Positions 8,553-17,227 are shown, counted from the stretch's first letter. The stretch: DNA of 64,000 bases from Streptomyces sp. NBC_01408 (GCF_026340255.1 NZ_JAPEPJ010000001.1:4619501-4683500); one strand, 5' to 3'. Numbers and translations are program-made. Notes: generated from the letters alone by a model not told the origin.

Positions 8553-9653
8553 ATGAGTGCTGCCCCCGCTGCCTTCACCGCCCTGTTCGAGCCCTGGACC
8601 CTGCGTTCGGTCACCATCCCGAACCGGGTGTGGATGGCCCCCATGTGCCAGTACAGCGCCGAGCCCTCCGGCCCGGACGCGGGCGTGGCCCACGACTGGC
8701 ACTTCGCCCACTACGCCGCCCGCGCCGTCGGCGGCACCGGCCTGATCCTCCAGGAGGCCACCGCCGTCGCGCCGGAGGGCCGGATCTCCCCCTACGACCT
8801 CGGCATCTGGAACGACACCCAGGTCGAGGCGCTGCGCCGGATCACCGCCTTCGTCAAGGCCCAGGGCACGGTGCCCGGCATCCAGATCGGCCATGCCGGC
8901 CGCAAGGCCGCCACCGACCGGACCTGGAAGGGCGGGCAGCCGGTCGGGCCCGAGGAGCACGGCTGGCAGACGGTCGCCCCGAGCGCCGTGCCGTTCGGCG
9001 AGGGCCACCCGGTCCCCGACGAGCTGACGGTCGACGAGATCCACGAGATCACCGGCCAGTTCGCGGCCGCCGCCGGGCGGGCGCTGGCCGCGGGCTACGA
9101 GGTCGTCGAGATCCACGGCGCCCACGGCTACCTCATCGGCGAGTTCCTCTCCCCGTCGAGCAACCGGCGCACCGACGCCTATGGCGGCTCCTTCGAGAAC
9201 CGGACCCGCTTCGCCCTCGAAGTCGTCGACGCCGTACGGGCGGTGTGGCCGGAGGAACTCCCGCTCTTCTTCCGGATCTCCGCCACCGACTGGCTGGAGG
9301 AGGACGGCTGGACCGCCGACGAGACGGTCCGGCTGGCCGGTCTGCTGCTGGCGCACGGGGTGGACCTGCTCGACGTCTCGACCGGCGGTCTCGTCCCCGG
9401 CGTCACGATCCCGCTCGGCCCCGGATACCAGGTCCCCTTCGCCGCCCGGGTCAAGGCCGAGACCGAGCTGCCGGTGGCCGCGGTCGGCCTGATCACCGAG
9501 CCGGCGCAGGCCGAGAAGATCCTGGCCAACGGCGAGGCCGACGCGGTCCTGCTGGGCCGGGAGCTGCTGCGCGACCCGTACTGGGCCCGTCGCGCGGCCG
9601 CCGACCTGGGGGCGCGGCCCCGTACGCCGGACCAGTACCACCGCTCCTGGTGA
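8553..9653 (+). CDS. Old-yellow-enzyme family NADPH:flavin oxidoreductase (YqjM class)
   Basis: A 366-residue FMN-dependent ene-reductase of the thermophilic-like/YqjM class. It shows the class cysteine Cys32 in MAPMCQYSAE, the substrate-binding pair in IQIGHAGRKA, the FMN barrel signature YEVVEIHGAHGYLIGEFLSP.SN, and the closing VGLI..AEKILANGEADAVLLGREL. Such enzymes reduce activated C=C bonds of electrophiles with NAD(P)H. A GGAGA site precedes the ATG. It lies between a WS/DGAT gene and an ArsR regulator gene; the shared CTCGTAC half-sites suggest repression by that regulator until an electrophile or thiol-reactive inducer appears. The inducer is unknown. Confidence 0.9.
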   Translation: MSAAPAAFTALFEPWTLRSVTIPNRVWMAPMCQYSAEPSGPDAGVAHDWHFAHYAARAVGGTGLILQEATAVAPEGRISPYDLGIWNDTQVEALRRITAFVKAQGTVPGIQIGHAGRKAATDRTWKGGQPVGPEEHGWQTVAPSAVPFGEGHPVPDELTVDEIHEITGQFAAAAGRALAAGYEVVEIHGAHGYLIGEFLSPSSNRRTDAYGGSFENRTRFALEVVDAVRAVWPEELPLFFRISATDWLEEDGWTADETVRLAGLLLAHGVDLLDVSTGGLVPGVTIPLGPGYQVPFAARVKAETELPVAAVGLITEPAQAEKILANGEADAVLLGRELLRDPYWARRAAADLGARPRTPDQYHRSW

Positions 9654-9705
9654 AACCGGTGCGGCCCGGACACCCGGGCCGCACCGAGCAGGTCCTACGA
9701 CGGTT

Positions 9706-9714
9706 CTCGTACGA
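9706..9714. promoter_or_regulatory. Candidate ArsR autoregulatory site
   Basis: CTCGTACGA contains the palindrome TCGTACGA and repeats the CTCGTAC half-site found upstream of the OYE gene. It lies about 38 bases before the ArsR ATG. Confidence 0.45.
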
Positions 9715-9751
9715 TGGGGCCCGGAGCACGTCGAGCGAGCGGAGCAGGGAC

Positions 9752-10102
9752 ATGACCGAACGGGACGCGGCCCGCACCCTCGCCCACCCCGGGACGGCCG
9801 AGATCCGCCTGGAGGGCGTCCTGCACGCGCTCTCCGACCCGCTCCGGCTCTCCATCGTCCGCGACCTGGCCGCCTCCGCCTCGGAGCTGGCCTGCTCGTA
9901 CTTCGACCTGCCCGTCACCAAGTCCACGACCACCCACCACTTCCGCGTCCTGCGTGAGAGCGGCGTCGTCCACCAGACCTACCGCGGCACCACCAAGCTC
10001 AACGCCCTGCGCCGGGCAGACCTGGAAACCCTCTTCCCGGGCCTCCTGGACGCCGTCCTCACGGCAGCCGAATCCGAAGCGACCCGCCTGGGGCGCCCGT
10101 AG
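9752..10102 (+). CDS. ArsR-family winged-helix regulator
   Basis: A 116-residue winged-helix DNA-binding protein. HALSDPLRLSIVRDLA, then TKSTTTHHFRVLRESGVV as recognition helix and start of the wing, and TYRGTTKLNALRRADLE are the usual ArsR/SmtB layout. There is no metal-binding ELxCxC motif; the only cysteine, in SELACSYFDLP, lies just before the recognition region and could be a redox or electrophile sensor. The ATG at 9752 has GGAG about 11 bases upstream. It follows the OYE gene by 98 bases and probably controls it and itself through CTCGTAC sites. Confidence 0.85.
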   Translation: MTERDAARTLAHPGTAEIRLEGVLHALSDPLRLSIVRDLAASASELACSYFDLPVTKSTTTHHFRVLRESGVVHQTYRGTTKLNALRRADLETLFPGLLDAVLTAAESEATRLGRP

Positions 10103-10227
10103 CCGCTGTGGCTCCCGTGGCTCCCGTGGTTCGCGCCCCGGCGTCGCGAACTCCCCGCGGTGGGGCCGGAGATCTCCGTACGATGCGTGCGAGAACTGTC
10201 GATCCGCACCTCGGCCCAGGGGGATAC

Positions 10228-11706
10228 TTGCGTCAGGCCGCCGTCGTCTTCGTGCACGGTCTCTACTCGTCGCCGACCACCTGGACGCCCTTGCAGCGGG
10301 AGCTGTCCGCGATCCCCGCGGTGTCGGACGAATACGACTTCCTGTTCTTCGAGTACGCGACACGACCCGTGACCTGGAACCCGCTGCGGCGGATGCCCGA
10401 TCTGGACACGGTCGCGGAGAGCCTGCGCGGATTCGTCGGTGACCTCACGGCAGGCTACGAACGGGTCGCCCTGGTCACGCACAGCCAGGGCGGGTTAGTC
10501 GCCCAGCGGTACCTGTCCCGGATGCTGCTGGCGGGCCGCGGCCGGGACCTCGCCAAGATCCGGCGGCTGGTGATGTTCGCCTGCCCCAACAACGGGTCCG
10601 ACCTCTTCCTGCTGGCCCGCAGGGGGCTGATCCCGATGACCCGCAACAGCCAGGAGCGCGAGCTCAAGCCGCTCCAGACCTCTGTGCTCGAAACCCAGCG
10701 CCGGGTCATCGACGGCATCGTCCGGGCCCCGGAACTCGCCGCGGGCAGCTGCCCGATCCCGATCGTGGCCTACGCGGGCGAGAGCGACAACGTGGTGGTC
10801 CCCTCCTCCGCCGCGGGGTTCTTCCCCGAGACGGGGGTGCTGCCCGGCGACCACTTCTCGGTGATCAAGCCGAGCGGTCCGGACAGCCGGATCGTCCACG
10901 CGGTGCGCAAGGAACTCGCGCGGGCCCTGGCCGAGCCCTTCCCCGCCGAGCCGCAGCCCGAGGCCGACATCCCCCACCGCCGCAGGCCGGCCCACTTCGC
11001 CGCCGACGTCCTCACGGAACGGGAGATGGCCGGCCCGATCACCGTGCCCACCGGTGGACCCGGCGGGCACGCGACCCCGTTCTTCCTCCACGGCGGACCG
11101 GTGGAGCAACTCAGGAACGTCGACATCGTGGTGTCCTCGGAGAACACCTACCTCCAGCTGTCCCAGTTCTTCAAGCCGTCGACCTCCGGCAGTCTGCGCC
11201 GGGCGGCGGCGGAGAAGAGCGGCGGGGGCCAGATCCTGGAGGACGTGGCGGGCGACCACCTCGCGGCCTGGCTGCGCAGCCACGGCAGTTACGGACTCCC
11301 CGTGCCGGACGGAACGGTCGCGCCGACCCCCGCGGGCGCGCTCTCGCGGCGCAACGTACGGCGGATCTACCACGCGGCCATCGCCGCCCCCGTCTCGGGA
11401 ACCAACAACTACCGGGTCGACCCGCAGTCCATCCCCCGAGCCGTCCACAACACCTTCGACCTGGCACGCCAGGAACGCGTGGAGCAGGGCCTGGCCCTGT
11501 CCTCCATCTGCTTCCCGCTCTTCGGGGCGGGGCGCGGCGGGATGAGCGTCTCGGAGAGCTTCGAACTGATCTGGGAGCCGTTGATGAGCGAGCTGGCCGA
11601 AGACCCCAGCTGGAGCATCCACTTCACCAACCGCCGGAGGACGATCTTCGACCTCCTGTGCGAGCGGCTCCAGGCCAAGAAGAGCGCTCACGACCAGGCC
11701 GGCTAG
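10228..11706 (+). CDS. Alpha/beta-hydrolase fused to a macro-like domain
   Basis: A 492-residue two-domain protein. The first 260 residues form a PGAP1/lipase-like serine hydrolase: VVFVHGLYSS oxyanion loop, Ser86 in THSQGG, probable Asp187 in GESDNVVV and His209 in PGDHFSVI. From about residue 297 the sequence follows a macro domain: NVDIVVSSEN in place of the usual VNAAN strand, SGSLRRAAAEK, then SICFPLFGAGRGG (426-438). Macro domains bind or hydrolyse ADP-ribose derivatives; this one is divergent. I prefer the TTG at 10228 because AGGGGG lies about 5 bases upstream and the first beta strand starts at once; ATG 10182 is an alternative. Residue 90 is a TTA codon (10495-10497), so translation may depend on bldA. 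The stop lies 8 bases before the RES gene. Confidence 0.72.
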   Translation: MRQAAVVFVHGLYSSPTTWTPLQRELSAIPAVSDEYDFLFFEYATRPVTWNPLRRMPDLDTVAESLRGFVGDLTAGYERVALVTHSQGGLVAQRYLSRMLLAGRGRDLAKIRRLVMFACPNNGSDLFLLARRGLIPMTRNSQERELKPLQTSVLETQRRVIDGIVRAPELAAGSCPIPIVAYAGESDNVVVPSSAAGFFPETGVLPGDHFSVIKPSGPDSRIVHAVRKELARALAEPFPAEPQPEADIPHRRRPAHFAADVLTEREMAGPITVPTGGPGGHATPFFLHGGPVEQLRNVDIVVSSENTYLQLSQFFKPSTSGSLRRAAAEKSGGGQILEDVAGDHLAAWLRSHGSYGLPVPDGTVAPTPAGALSRRNVRRIYHAAIAAPVSGTNNYRVDPQSIPRAVHNTFDLARQERVEQGLALSSICFPLFGAGRGGMSVSESFELIWEPLMSELAEDPSWSIHFTNRRRTIFDLLCERLQAKKSAHDQAG

Positions 11707-11714
11707 GGGGTCGG

Positions 11715-12824
11715 ATGACGTCGCCGGAAGGTCTGTCCCCGCCGGACGCGGTCTGCATGAACCACATCGACGACGCGCATCTGCGCCGTCACCTCAGCAC
11801 CCTCATGACCGCGTCCCGCTGCTCGTTCTGCACCACGAGCTCGGCCCGCGGCGAACCGGTGGCCGTCGACCTGCGCCTCCTCGTGCACCGTGTCCTGGCC
11901 GGCGTCCGGGAGAAGTACGAGCCCACGGGCGCGCCCGGGCAGGGCGTCAGCACCGCGCGCGCCGTCGAGGACGTCTGCCGGGGCGCCGTCGAGCCCCGGG
12001 TGGCGCGCGCCGTGCGGGACCGGACGGAGCCCGCCTCCTGGCAGCTGCGGGAAGCGCCACGGCCGCACGGGCCCGACCCGGTCCACGCGCCGTGGGCCCG
12101 CTTCCGCCGGCAGGTCGGCCACCAGAGACGGTTCACCCTGCTCGCCGGGCCCGGCCGGCACGGTGCGCCCTCGCCCGTCCCCATGCTGGACGCGGTGTCG
12201 GCGGTCGTGGACCGGCTGGGGCTCGTCCGCAGGCTGCCCGCCGGGCACCCGGTGTGGCGCGGCCGGATGCGCGGGGACACCACCGCACCGGGCTATGTCG
12301 CGGCCACCATAGGCTCGACGCCGCCCGCGCGCGCCACAGCCAACCGGATGAGCCCCGCGGGCGTCTCGATGTTCTATGGATCCGCGGACGTGGCCACTGT
12401 CCTCGCGGAGATATCGGCGCACGATCCCCGCCCCTACGCGGCCGTCGCGGCGTTCGAGCTGATCCGTCCGGTCTCCGTGGTCGATCTGGCGGCCGTCCCC
12501 GGTGTGCCGAGCGTGTTCGACCCCGACCGCAGGTCCCTGCTCGGCCCGGTCGCGTTCATCCGGTCCTTCTCGGAAGACCTCAGCCGTCCGGTGGTCCGGG
12601 ACGGGCGCGAGCACCTCGCCTACGTCCCCACACAGGTGCTGACCGAGTACTTCCGCTGCCTCTCCCCGCTCAGCGTCGACGGGATCGCCTTCCGCTCCGC
12701 CCACAACGGCGGCATCAACTACGTGCTGTTCACCGGCCCCGAGGGATGCGTCGACCCCGGCGACGAGACGCCCCATGCGATGCTCCGCCTGCGCCCCGGC
12801 ACCGAACGGGTCGTCGAACGTTAG
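11715..12824 (+). CDS. HEPN/RES domain protein, putative NAD+-attacking effector
   Basis: A 369-residue protein. The N-terminal part resembles the HEPN/RES N-terminal domain: cysteine pair CSFC (36-39), a helical LVHRVLAGVREKYE segment and a following helical region. The C-terminal RES domain begins near VWRGRM (180). It keeps the Arg of that motif, Tyr221 and Glu232 in FYGSADVATVLAEI, and Ser328 in IAFRSAHNGGINYVLF. RES toxins of toxin-antitoxin pairs degrade or phosphorylyse NAD+. No Xre antitoxin gene is adjacent; the only tight partner is the hydrolase-macro gene 8 bases upstream, whose stop overlaps this gene's TAGGGGG ribosome site. I infer a coupled two-gene unit working on NAD+/ADP-ribose, for example in stress or phage response. 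Confidence 0.75.
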   Translation: MTSPEGLSPPDAVCMNHIDDAHLRRHLSTLMTASRCSFCTTSSARGEPVAVDLRLLVHRVLAGVREKYEPTGAPGQGVSTARAVEDVCRGAVEPRVARAVRDRTEPASWQLREAPRPHGPDPVHAPWARFRRQVGHQRRFTLLAGPGRHGAPSPVPMLDAVSAVVDRLGLVRRLPAGHPVWRGRMRGDTTAPGYVAATIGSTPPARATANRMSPAGVSMFYGSADVATVLAEISAHDPRPYAAVAAFELIRPVSVVDLAAVPGVPSVFDPDRRSLLGPVAFIRSFSEDLSRPVVRDGREHLAYVPTQVLTEYFRCLSPLSVDGIAFRSAHNGGINYVLFTGPEGCVDPGDETPHAMLRLRPGTERVVER

Positions 12825-12846
12825 TGCTGTGGCCGGAGGTCCATGC

Positions 12847-14205
12847 CTAGCCCGGGCCCGCGGCGTCCAGGAGGCCCGGCCAGTCGGGGATCTTGACCGA
12901 GCGGCGGCCCAGGGAGCGGCCCAGGTCCGTCTCGGCCGTTTCGATGGCCAGCCAGCCCGGCCACAGCACCGGACGCAGGCCCGCCGCCCGCAGGGCGTCC
13001 AGCGGGTCGTCGGGAAGCTCCCGGCGGGCCAGCGCCCCCGCGTCCTGGAGCAGGGAGGAGACGCTCTCCTTGGCGCAGGGCCGGTTGGTGCCGATCACCC
13101 CGGTCGGGCCCCGCTTGATCCAGCCCGCCACGTACTCGCCGACCGAGGCCCGGCCCGCGCGCAGCACCCGGCCCGCCGCGTGCGGGACGGTGCCCTTCGC
13201 GGGGTCGAAGGGCAGGCCGGCCAGCGGGACGCCCTTGTACCCCACCGAGCGCAGCACCAGCTGGGCGTCGAGGTCCTCGTACGTGCCCGTGCCGGTGACC
13301 CCGCCGAGGCCGTCGGGGAGGGTCCGCTCGAAGCGCACGGCCCTGACCCGGCCGTCGGGCCCGCCCAGCACCTCCACCGGACGCAGGTAGAACCGCAGCG
13401 CGATGCGGCGCTGCCCGTCCCCCGGGCCCCGCTCCGCCCAGCCGCGCAGCACCTCCAGGTTCCGGCGCGCCACCGCGGGCAGCGCCGCCGCAGCGCCCGG
13501 GTCGGCGTACGCGGGGTCCAGGGCCAGCTCGGCGGGGTCCACGACGGCATCCACCGAGGGCAGCGTGCCCAGTTCCCGCAGCTCCTTGGTGGTGAACTTG
13601 CCCTGGGACGGGCCGCGTCGGGCGACCATCGCGACCGTGTGCAGCCCGCTGTCGGCGAGCGCGCCCAGCGCGGGCTGCGGCATGTCGGTCGGCGACAGCT
13701 CCGGTACGCCGCGCGCCAGGATCCGGGTGACGTCCACGGCGACGTTGCCCGCGCCGATCACCACCGCCGAGCTCACCCCGGGCAGGTCGAAGGCCTCGGC
13801 CGCGGCATCCGGGTGTCCGCTGTACCAGGACACGAAGGCCGTGGCGGAGTGCACCCCGGCCAGTTCCTCGCCGGGGATGCCCAGCAGCCGGTCCCGCGCC
13901 GCCCCCACGCAGTACACCACCGCGTGGTACAGCTCCAGCAGCCGCTCGGTGGGCAGCTGCTCCCCGCCGACCTCGACATGGCCGAGGAAGCGGATCCGCT
14001 CGTCCTCCAGCACGGTGCGCAGGCTGCCCTGGAGCGATTTGATCTTCTCGTGGTCGGGGGCGACCCCGTACCGTACGAGGCCGTACGGTGCCGGCAGCCG
14101 GTCCAGTACGTCCACCCGTACGCCCGGCACCTCGCGCTGCTGGGTCAGCGTCTGAGCGGCGTACACCCCGCTGGGGCCCGATCCGACGACGGCGATACGA
14201 AGCAC
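12847..14205 (-). CDS. FprA-type NADPH:ferredoxin/adrenodoxin reductase
   Basis: A 452-residue FAD protein of the adrenodoxin-reductase/FprA family, which passes electrons from NADPH to ferredoxins and so to cytochromes P450 and similar enzymes. The FAD site is AVVGSGPSGVYAAQTL at the N-terminus, followed by LPAPYGLVRYGVAPDH. The NADPH Rossmann motif is AVVIGAGNVAVDVTRIL. RGPSQGKFTTKEL, RSVGYKG and AGWIKRGPTGVIGTN are diagnostic. A GGGAGGAG ribosome site precedes the GTG at 14205. No ferredoxin or P450 gene is near; it ends 22 bases from the convergent RES gene. Confidence 0.93.
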   Translation of the reverse strand: MLRIAVVGSGPSGVYAAQTLTQQREVPGVRVDVLDRLPAPYGLVRYGVAPDHEKIKSLQGSLRTVLEDERIRFLGHVEVGGEQLPTERLLELYHAVVYCVGAARDRLLGIPGEELAGVHSATAFVSWYSGHPDAAAEAFDLPGVSSAVVIGAGNVAVDVTRILARGVPELSPTDMPQPALGALADSGLHTVAMVARRGPSQGKFTTKELRELGTLPSVDAVVDPAELALDPAYADPGAAAALPAVARRNLEVLRGWAERGPGDGQRRIALRFYLRPVEVLGGPDGRVRAVRFERTLPDGLGGVTGTGTYEDLDAQLVLRSVGYKGVPLAGLPFDPAKGTVPHAAGRVLRAGRASVGEYVAGWIKRGPTGVIGTNRPCAKESVSSLLQDAGALARRELPDDPLDALRAAGLRPVLWPGWLAIETAETDLGRSLGRRSVKIPDWPGLLDAAGPG

Positions 14206-14257
14206 GGCGGAACTCCTCCCGCAGGTGGTCCCAGCATGACACCAGGTGCCCCGGCCG

Positions 14258-14947
14258 TCAGCCCATCGTGCGCATCCGGTGGATCTCGGCGCTCTGCGTG
14301 GCCACGACCTCGTTGGCCATCTCCTCGACCAGCACGTTGTTCCCGTCGGCCAGCGCCTCGCCCGCCATCTTCAGCGCGCCCTCGTGGTGGGTGGTCATCA
14401 GCTTCAGGAACAGCCGGTCGAAGTCGCCGCCGCGGGCCTGCGTCAGCTCACCCAGCTGCTGTTCCGTGGCCATGCCCGGCATCGTGCCGTGGTCGTGGCC
14501 TCCGGAGCCCGCCGCGGGCGCCGGATAGCGGGACAACCATCCCTCCATCGCCCCGATTTCCGGCTTCTGCGCTGCCGCGATCCGCTCCGCGAGCCGTTTG
14601 ACCCCGTCCGCCGAGGCCCGGTCCGGGGCCAGCGCGCTCATGGTCAGGGCCTGCCGGTGGTGCTCGATCATGCCCTGCACGTAGGCGTGGTCGGCCGCGT
14701 TGGGGCTGTCGTCGGGCTGCTCCTTGGCGGCCTGTTCGGGGGAGAGGGTGCGGGCCTTCTCGCCGGGTCTGCCGGGGGCGATCACCGCGGCCTGTCCGTC
14801 GTCCGCCCCGGCCTTCGCGCCGCTCCCGCTCTCCTCCTGGCAGCCGGTGAGGGCGAGCAGGAGGCCGGCGGCCACGGCCGCCCCGGCGAATCGGCCGAGC
14901 CGCGCCCGTGAGGCCTTGGGACCCCGGAGGTCTTTTGCCATGTCCAT
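14258..14947 (-). CDS. DUF305 lipoprotein
   Basis: A 229-residue exported lipoprotein: basic start, hydrophobic segment AGAAVAAGLLLALTGC with lipobox cysteine Cys36, then a low-complexity linker and two DUF305 halves. Each half carries the ferritin-like four-helix signature, YVQGMIEHHRQALTMSAL and LFLKLMTTHHEGALKMA; the His/Met-rich motifs probably bind copper or another metal. HDHGTMPGM adds more His/Met. The start is ATG 14947 or 14941. There is no ribosome site, but CAGTAT lies 8 bases upstream, so the transcript may be leaderless. It is divergent from the LVIVD-repeat gene, a recurrent pairing in Streptomyces. Confidence 0.83.
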   Translation of the reverse strand: MDMAKDLRGPKASRARLGRFAGAAVAAGLLLALTGCQEESGSGAKAGADDGQAAVIAPGRPGEKARTLSPEQAAKEQPDDSPNAADHAYVQGMIEHHRQALTMSALAPDRASADGVKRLAERIAAAQKPEIGAMEGWLSRYPAPAAGSGGHDHGTMPGMATEQQLGELTQARGGDFDRLFLKLMTTHHEGALKMAGEALADGNNVLVEEMANEVVATQSAEIHRMRTMG

Positions 14948-15024
14948 GGAAAGACGATACTGCCGGGGTCCTGGTTCCGTTCCCACGACGAACGGAACCG
15001 ATCGGACTCCCATGGGAGGGCACA

Positions 15025-16509
15025 GTGACCTCGTTGCACACCACAAGAGTGCGGAACCGGAGTCTGGGAGCGGCCGTCGCCGCGGCCGGCCTCCTCGCCG
15101 CGCTCCTCGCGGCCACACCCGCGGCAGCCTCCCCGGACCCGGGTGACTTGACGCCCGGGACCGGCAGCCAGCAGAGCAGCGGCCTCGCCGAGGGCAGGGA
15201 ACTCGCGCCCGGCGAGATCCCCGGCCAGGACGAGATCGTCCACAGCCGCAACATCAAGCCCCTGGCCAACATCCCCAGTACCTTCCCCGGAATCACCAAC
15301 TCCGACCTGGCCTTCCAGGGGAAGTACGCCTACGCCGGCAACTACAACGGCTTCACGGTCTACGACATCGGCAATCCCAAGGCGCCGAAGACCGTCAGCC
15401 AGGTGCTCTGCCCCGGCGGCCAGAACGACATATCCGTCCACGGTGACCTGCTCTTCCTCTCCACGGACTCCTCGCGCAGCGACGACTCCTGCAACAGCGT
15501 CTCGCAGCCCGCGACGGAGAAGTCCTCGTGGGAGGGCATCAAGATCTTCGACATCAAGGACAAGAAGAACCCCAAGTACATCAAGTCCGTCGAGACGGCC
15601 TGCGGCTCCCACACCCATACCCTGCTCAACGGCGACCGGGACATCTACCTCTACGTCGCCTCCTACTCGCCGAACGAGGCGTTCCCGGACTGCCGGCCGC
15701 CGCACGACGGCATCTCCGTGGTGAAGGTCCCGAAGAAGAAGCCGACCCAGGCCGCGGTCGTCGCCTTCCCGATCCTCTTCCCGGACGGCGGCAACCCGGG
15801 CGGACCGGAGAACCCGGGCGTCTCCAAGACCACCGGCTGCCACGACATCACCGTGCTGCCGTCGAAGAACCTGGCCGCCGGCGCCTGCATGGGCGACGGC
15901 ATCCTGTTCGACATCAGCAAGCCCGAGCAGCCGAGGGTCATCGACCGGGTGCAGGACAACGTGAACTTCGCGTTCTGGCACTCGGCCACCTTCAACGAGC
16001 GGGCGAACAAGGTGGTGTTCACCGACGAGCTCGGCGGCGGTGGCGGCGCCACCTGCAACGAGGCCACCGGACCCAACCGCGGTGCCGACGGGATCTACGA
16101 CGTCACCGGCCGCGGCGACGAGCGCAAGCTCGTCTTCCGCAGCTACTTCAAGATCCCGCGCCACCAGGCCGACACCGAGAACTGCGTGGCCCACAACGGC
16201 TCGCTGATCCCGGTCGGCGGCGGCCGCGACATCATGGTCCAGGCCTGGTACCAGGGCGGCATCTCGGTCTGGGACTTCACCGACTCCGCCGGCCCCAAGG
16301 AGATCGGCTACTTCGAGCGCGGCCCGCTCAGCACGGACCAGCTCGGACTCGGCGGGTCCTGGTCGGCGTACTACTACAACGGGCACATCTACTCGAACGA
16401 CATCGCCAAGGGCCTCGACGTGCTGAGGCTGGACGACTGGCGCACCGACAGCGCCAAGTGGGTGTGGATGGACCGGCTCAACGTGCAGTCCCAGCCCGAC
16501 TACCGCTAG
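15025..16509 (+). CDS. Secreted LVIVD-repeat beta-propeller protein
   Basis: A 494-residue secreted protein with signal peptide (AVAAAGLLAALLAATPAAAS). It contains LVIVD-type propeller repeats, for example YAYAGNYNGFTVYDIGNP, WEGIKIFDIKDKKNPKYI and ILFDISKPEQPRVIDRV, and several cysteines and histidines (GSHTHTLL, CHDITV, FWHSATF). The GTG at 15025 has GGGAGGG 5 bases upstream. Only 77 bases separate it from the divergent DUF305 lipoprotein gene, so the two probably share control and act together outside the membrane. The biochemical role is unknown; a cell-surface or metal-related function is an inference. Confidence 0.8.
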   Translation: MTSLHTTRVRNRSLGAAVAAAGLLAALLAATPAAASPDPGDLTPGTGSQQSSGLAEGRELAPGEIPGQDEIVHSRNIKPLANIPSTFPGITNSDLAFQGKYAYAGNYNGFTVYDIGNPKAPKTVSQVLCPGGQNDISVHGDLLFLSTDSSRSDDSCNSVSQPATEKSSWEGIKIFDIKDKKNPKYIKSVETACGSHTHTLLNGDRDIYLYVASYSPNEAFPDCRPPHDGISVVKVPKKKPTQAAVVAFPILFPDGGNPGGPENPGVSKTTGCHDITVLPSKNLAAGACMGDGILFDISKPEQPRVIDRVQDNVNFAFWHSATFNERANKVVFTDELGGGGGATCNEATGPNRGADGIYDVTGRGDERKLVFRSYFKIPRHQADTENCVAHNGSLIPVGGGRDIMVQAWYQGGISVWDFTDSAGPKEIGYFERGPLSTDQLGLGGSWSAYYYNGHIYSNDIAKGLDVLRLDDWRTDSAKWVWMDRLNVQSQPDYR

Positions 16510-16537
16510 CCCCTGTAGCGGCCCTCGGCTCCCGTGG

Positions 16538-17173
16538 TCAAAGCTGAATCGTTCCGCCGGGCGGCCCGCAGCCGTCCGGCGGAACGCCGAGATCCCAGTC
16601 CAGCCCGTAACGCTGGAACAGCTCGGCCCGCAGCCGGGCCCGAGGCATCGGCGCCCCCGGCAGCAGCACGGCCACCACCGCGCCCATCAGCAGCGCCCGC
16701 AGAAGCGGGTAGTCGGTGTCCACGTCCTGCGAGCCGTACCGGGTGACGGTGTGGCGCAGCAGCTCCGCCAGCCGCTGCTGCTCCGGGCACTGCACGAAGC
16801 CCTCCGCCGTGAGGATGCCCGCCATGTGCGTCCGCATCAGCAGCGGATGGTCCTGCGTCAGCCCGAGGATCGAGTCGATGGCCCGGGCGAGCAGCTCGCA
16901 GCCCCCCAGTGCGCCGGCGGGCCGCGGCTCGCGCTCCAGCGCCTCCTGAAGGGTCAGGTGCATCAGCCGGTGCACCGCCGACTGCAGCAACTGCCGTTTG
17001 CCCGGGAAGTAGTACGAGACCAGGCCGCGCGCCGTGCCCGCCCGGTCGGCGATGTCGCCGAGGGTCGTGGCCTCGTAGCCACGCTCGGCGACGAGTTCGA
17101 CCGTGGCCTGGAGCAGCCGCTCCCGGGAACGTCTGCGCAATTCTTCATTGACCGATGCGCTGCGCGGGGACAT
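16538..17173 (-). CDS. TetR/AcrR-family regulator
   Basis: A 211-residue TetR protein with the standard N-terminal helix-turn-helix (RERLLQATVELVAERGYEAT, TLGDIADRAGTARGLVSYYF) and a divergent ligand-binding domain. AGGAG lies 6 bases before the ATG at 17173, which rules out the 31-codon longer frame. The upstream palindrome TGGCTCGGAGCCA (17192-17204) abuts a TATATT -10 on this strand, so autorepression is likely. No adjacent target is obvious: the divergent direction carries only the terminator of the PAP2 operon. Confidence 0.88.
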   Translation of the reverse strand: MSPRSASVNEELRRRSRERLLQATVELVAERGYEATTLGDIADRAGTARGLVSYYFPGKRQLLQSAVHRLMHLTLQEALEREPRPAGALGGCELLARAIDSILGLTQDHPLLMRTHMAGILTAEGFVQCPEQQRLAELLRHTVTRYGSQDVDTDYPLLRALLMGAVVAVLLPGAPMPRARLRAELFQRYGLDWDLGVPPDGCGPPGGTIQL

Positions 17174-17191
17174 GCTTACTCCTGCGTTGAC

Positions 17192-17204
17192 TGGCTCGGA
17201 GCCA
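17192..17204 (-). promoter_or_regulatory. Candidate TetR operator overlapping its own promoter
   Basis: TGGCTCGGAGCCA is a perfect 13-base palindrome. The reverse-strand -10 TATATT (17204-17209) touches it, and it lies 19 bases before the TetR ATG. Confidence 0.55.
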
Positions 17205-17227
17205 ATATACTCAGCGCACGGGGTCGT

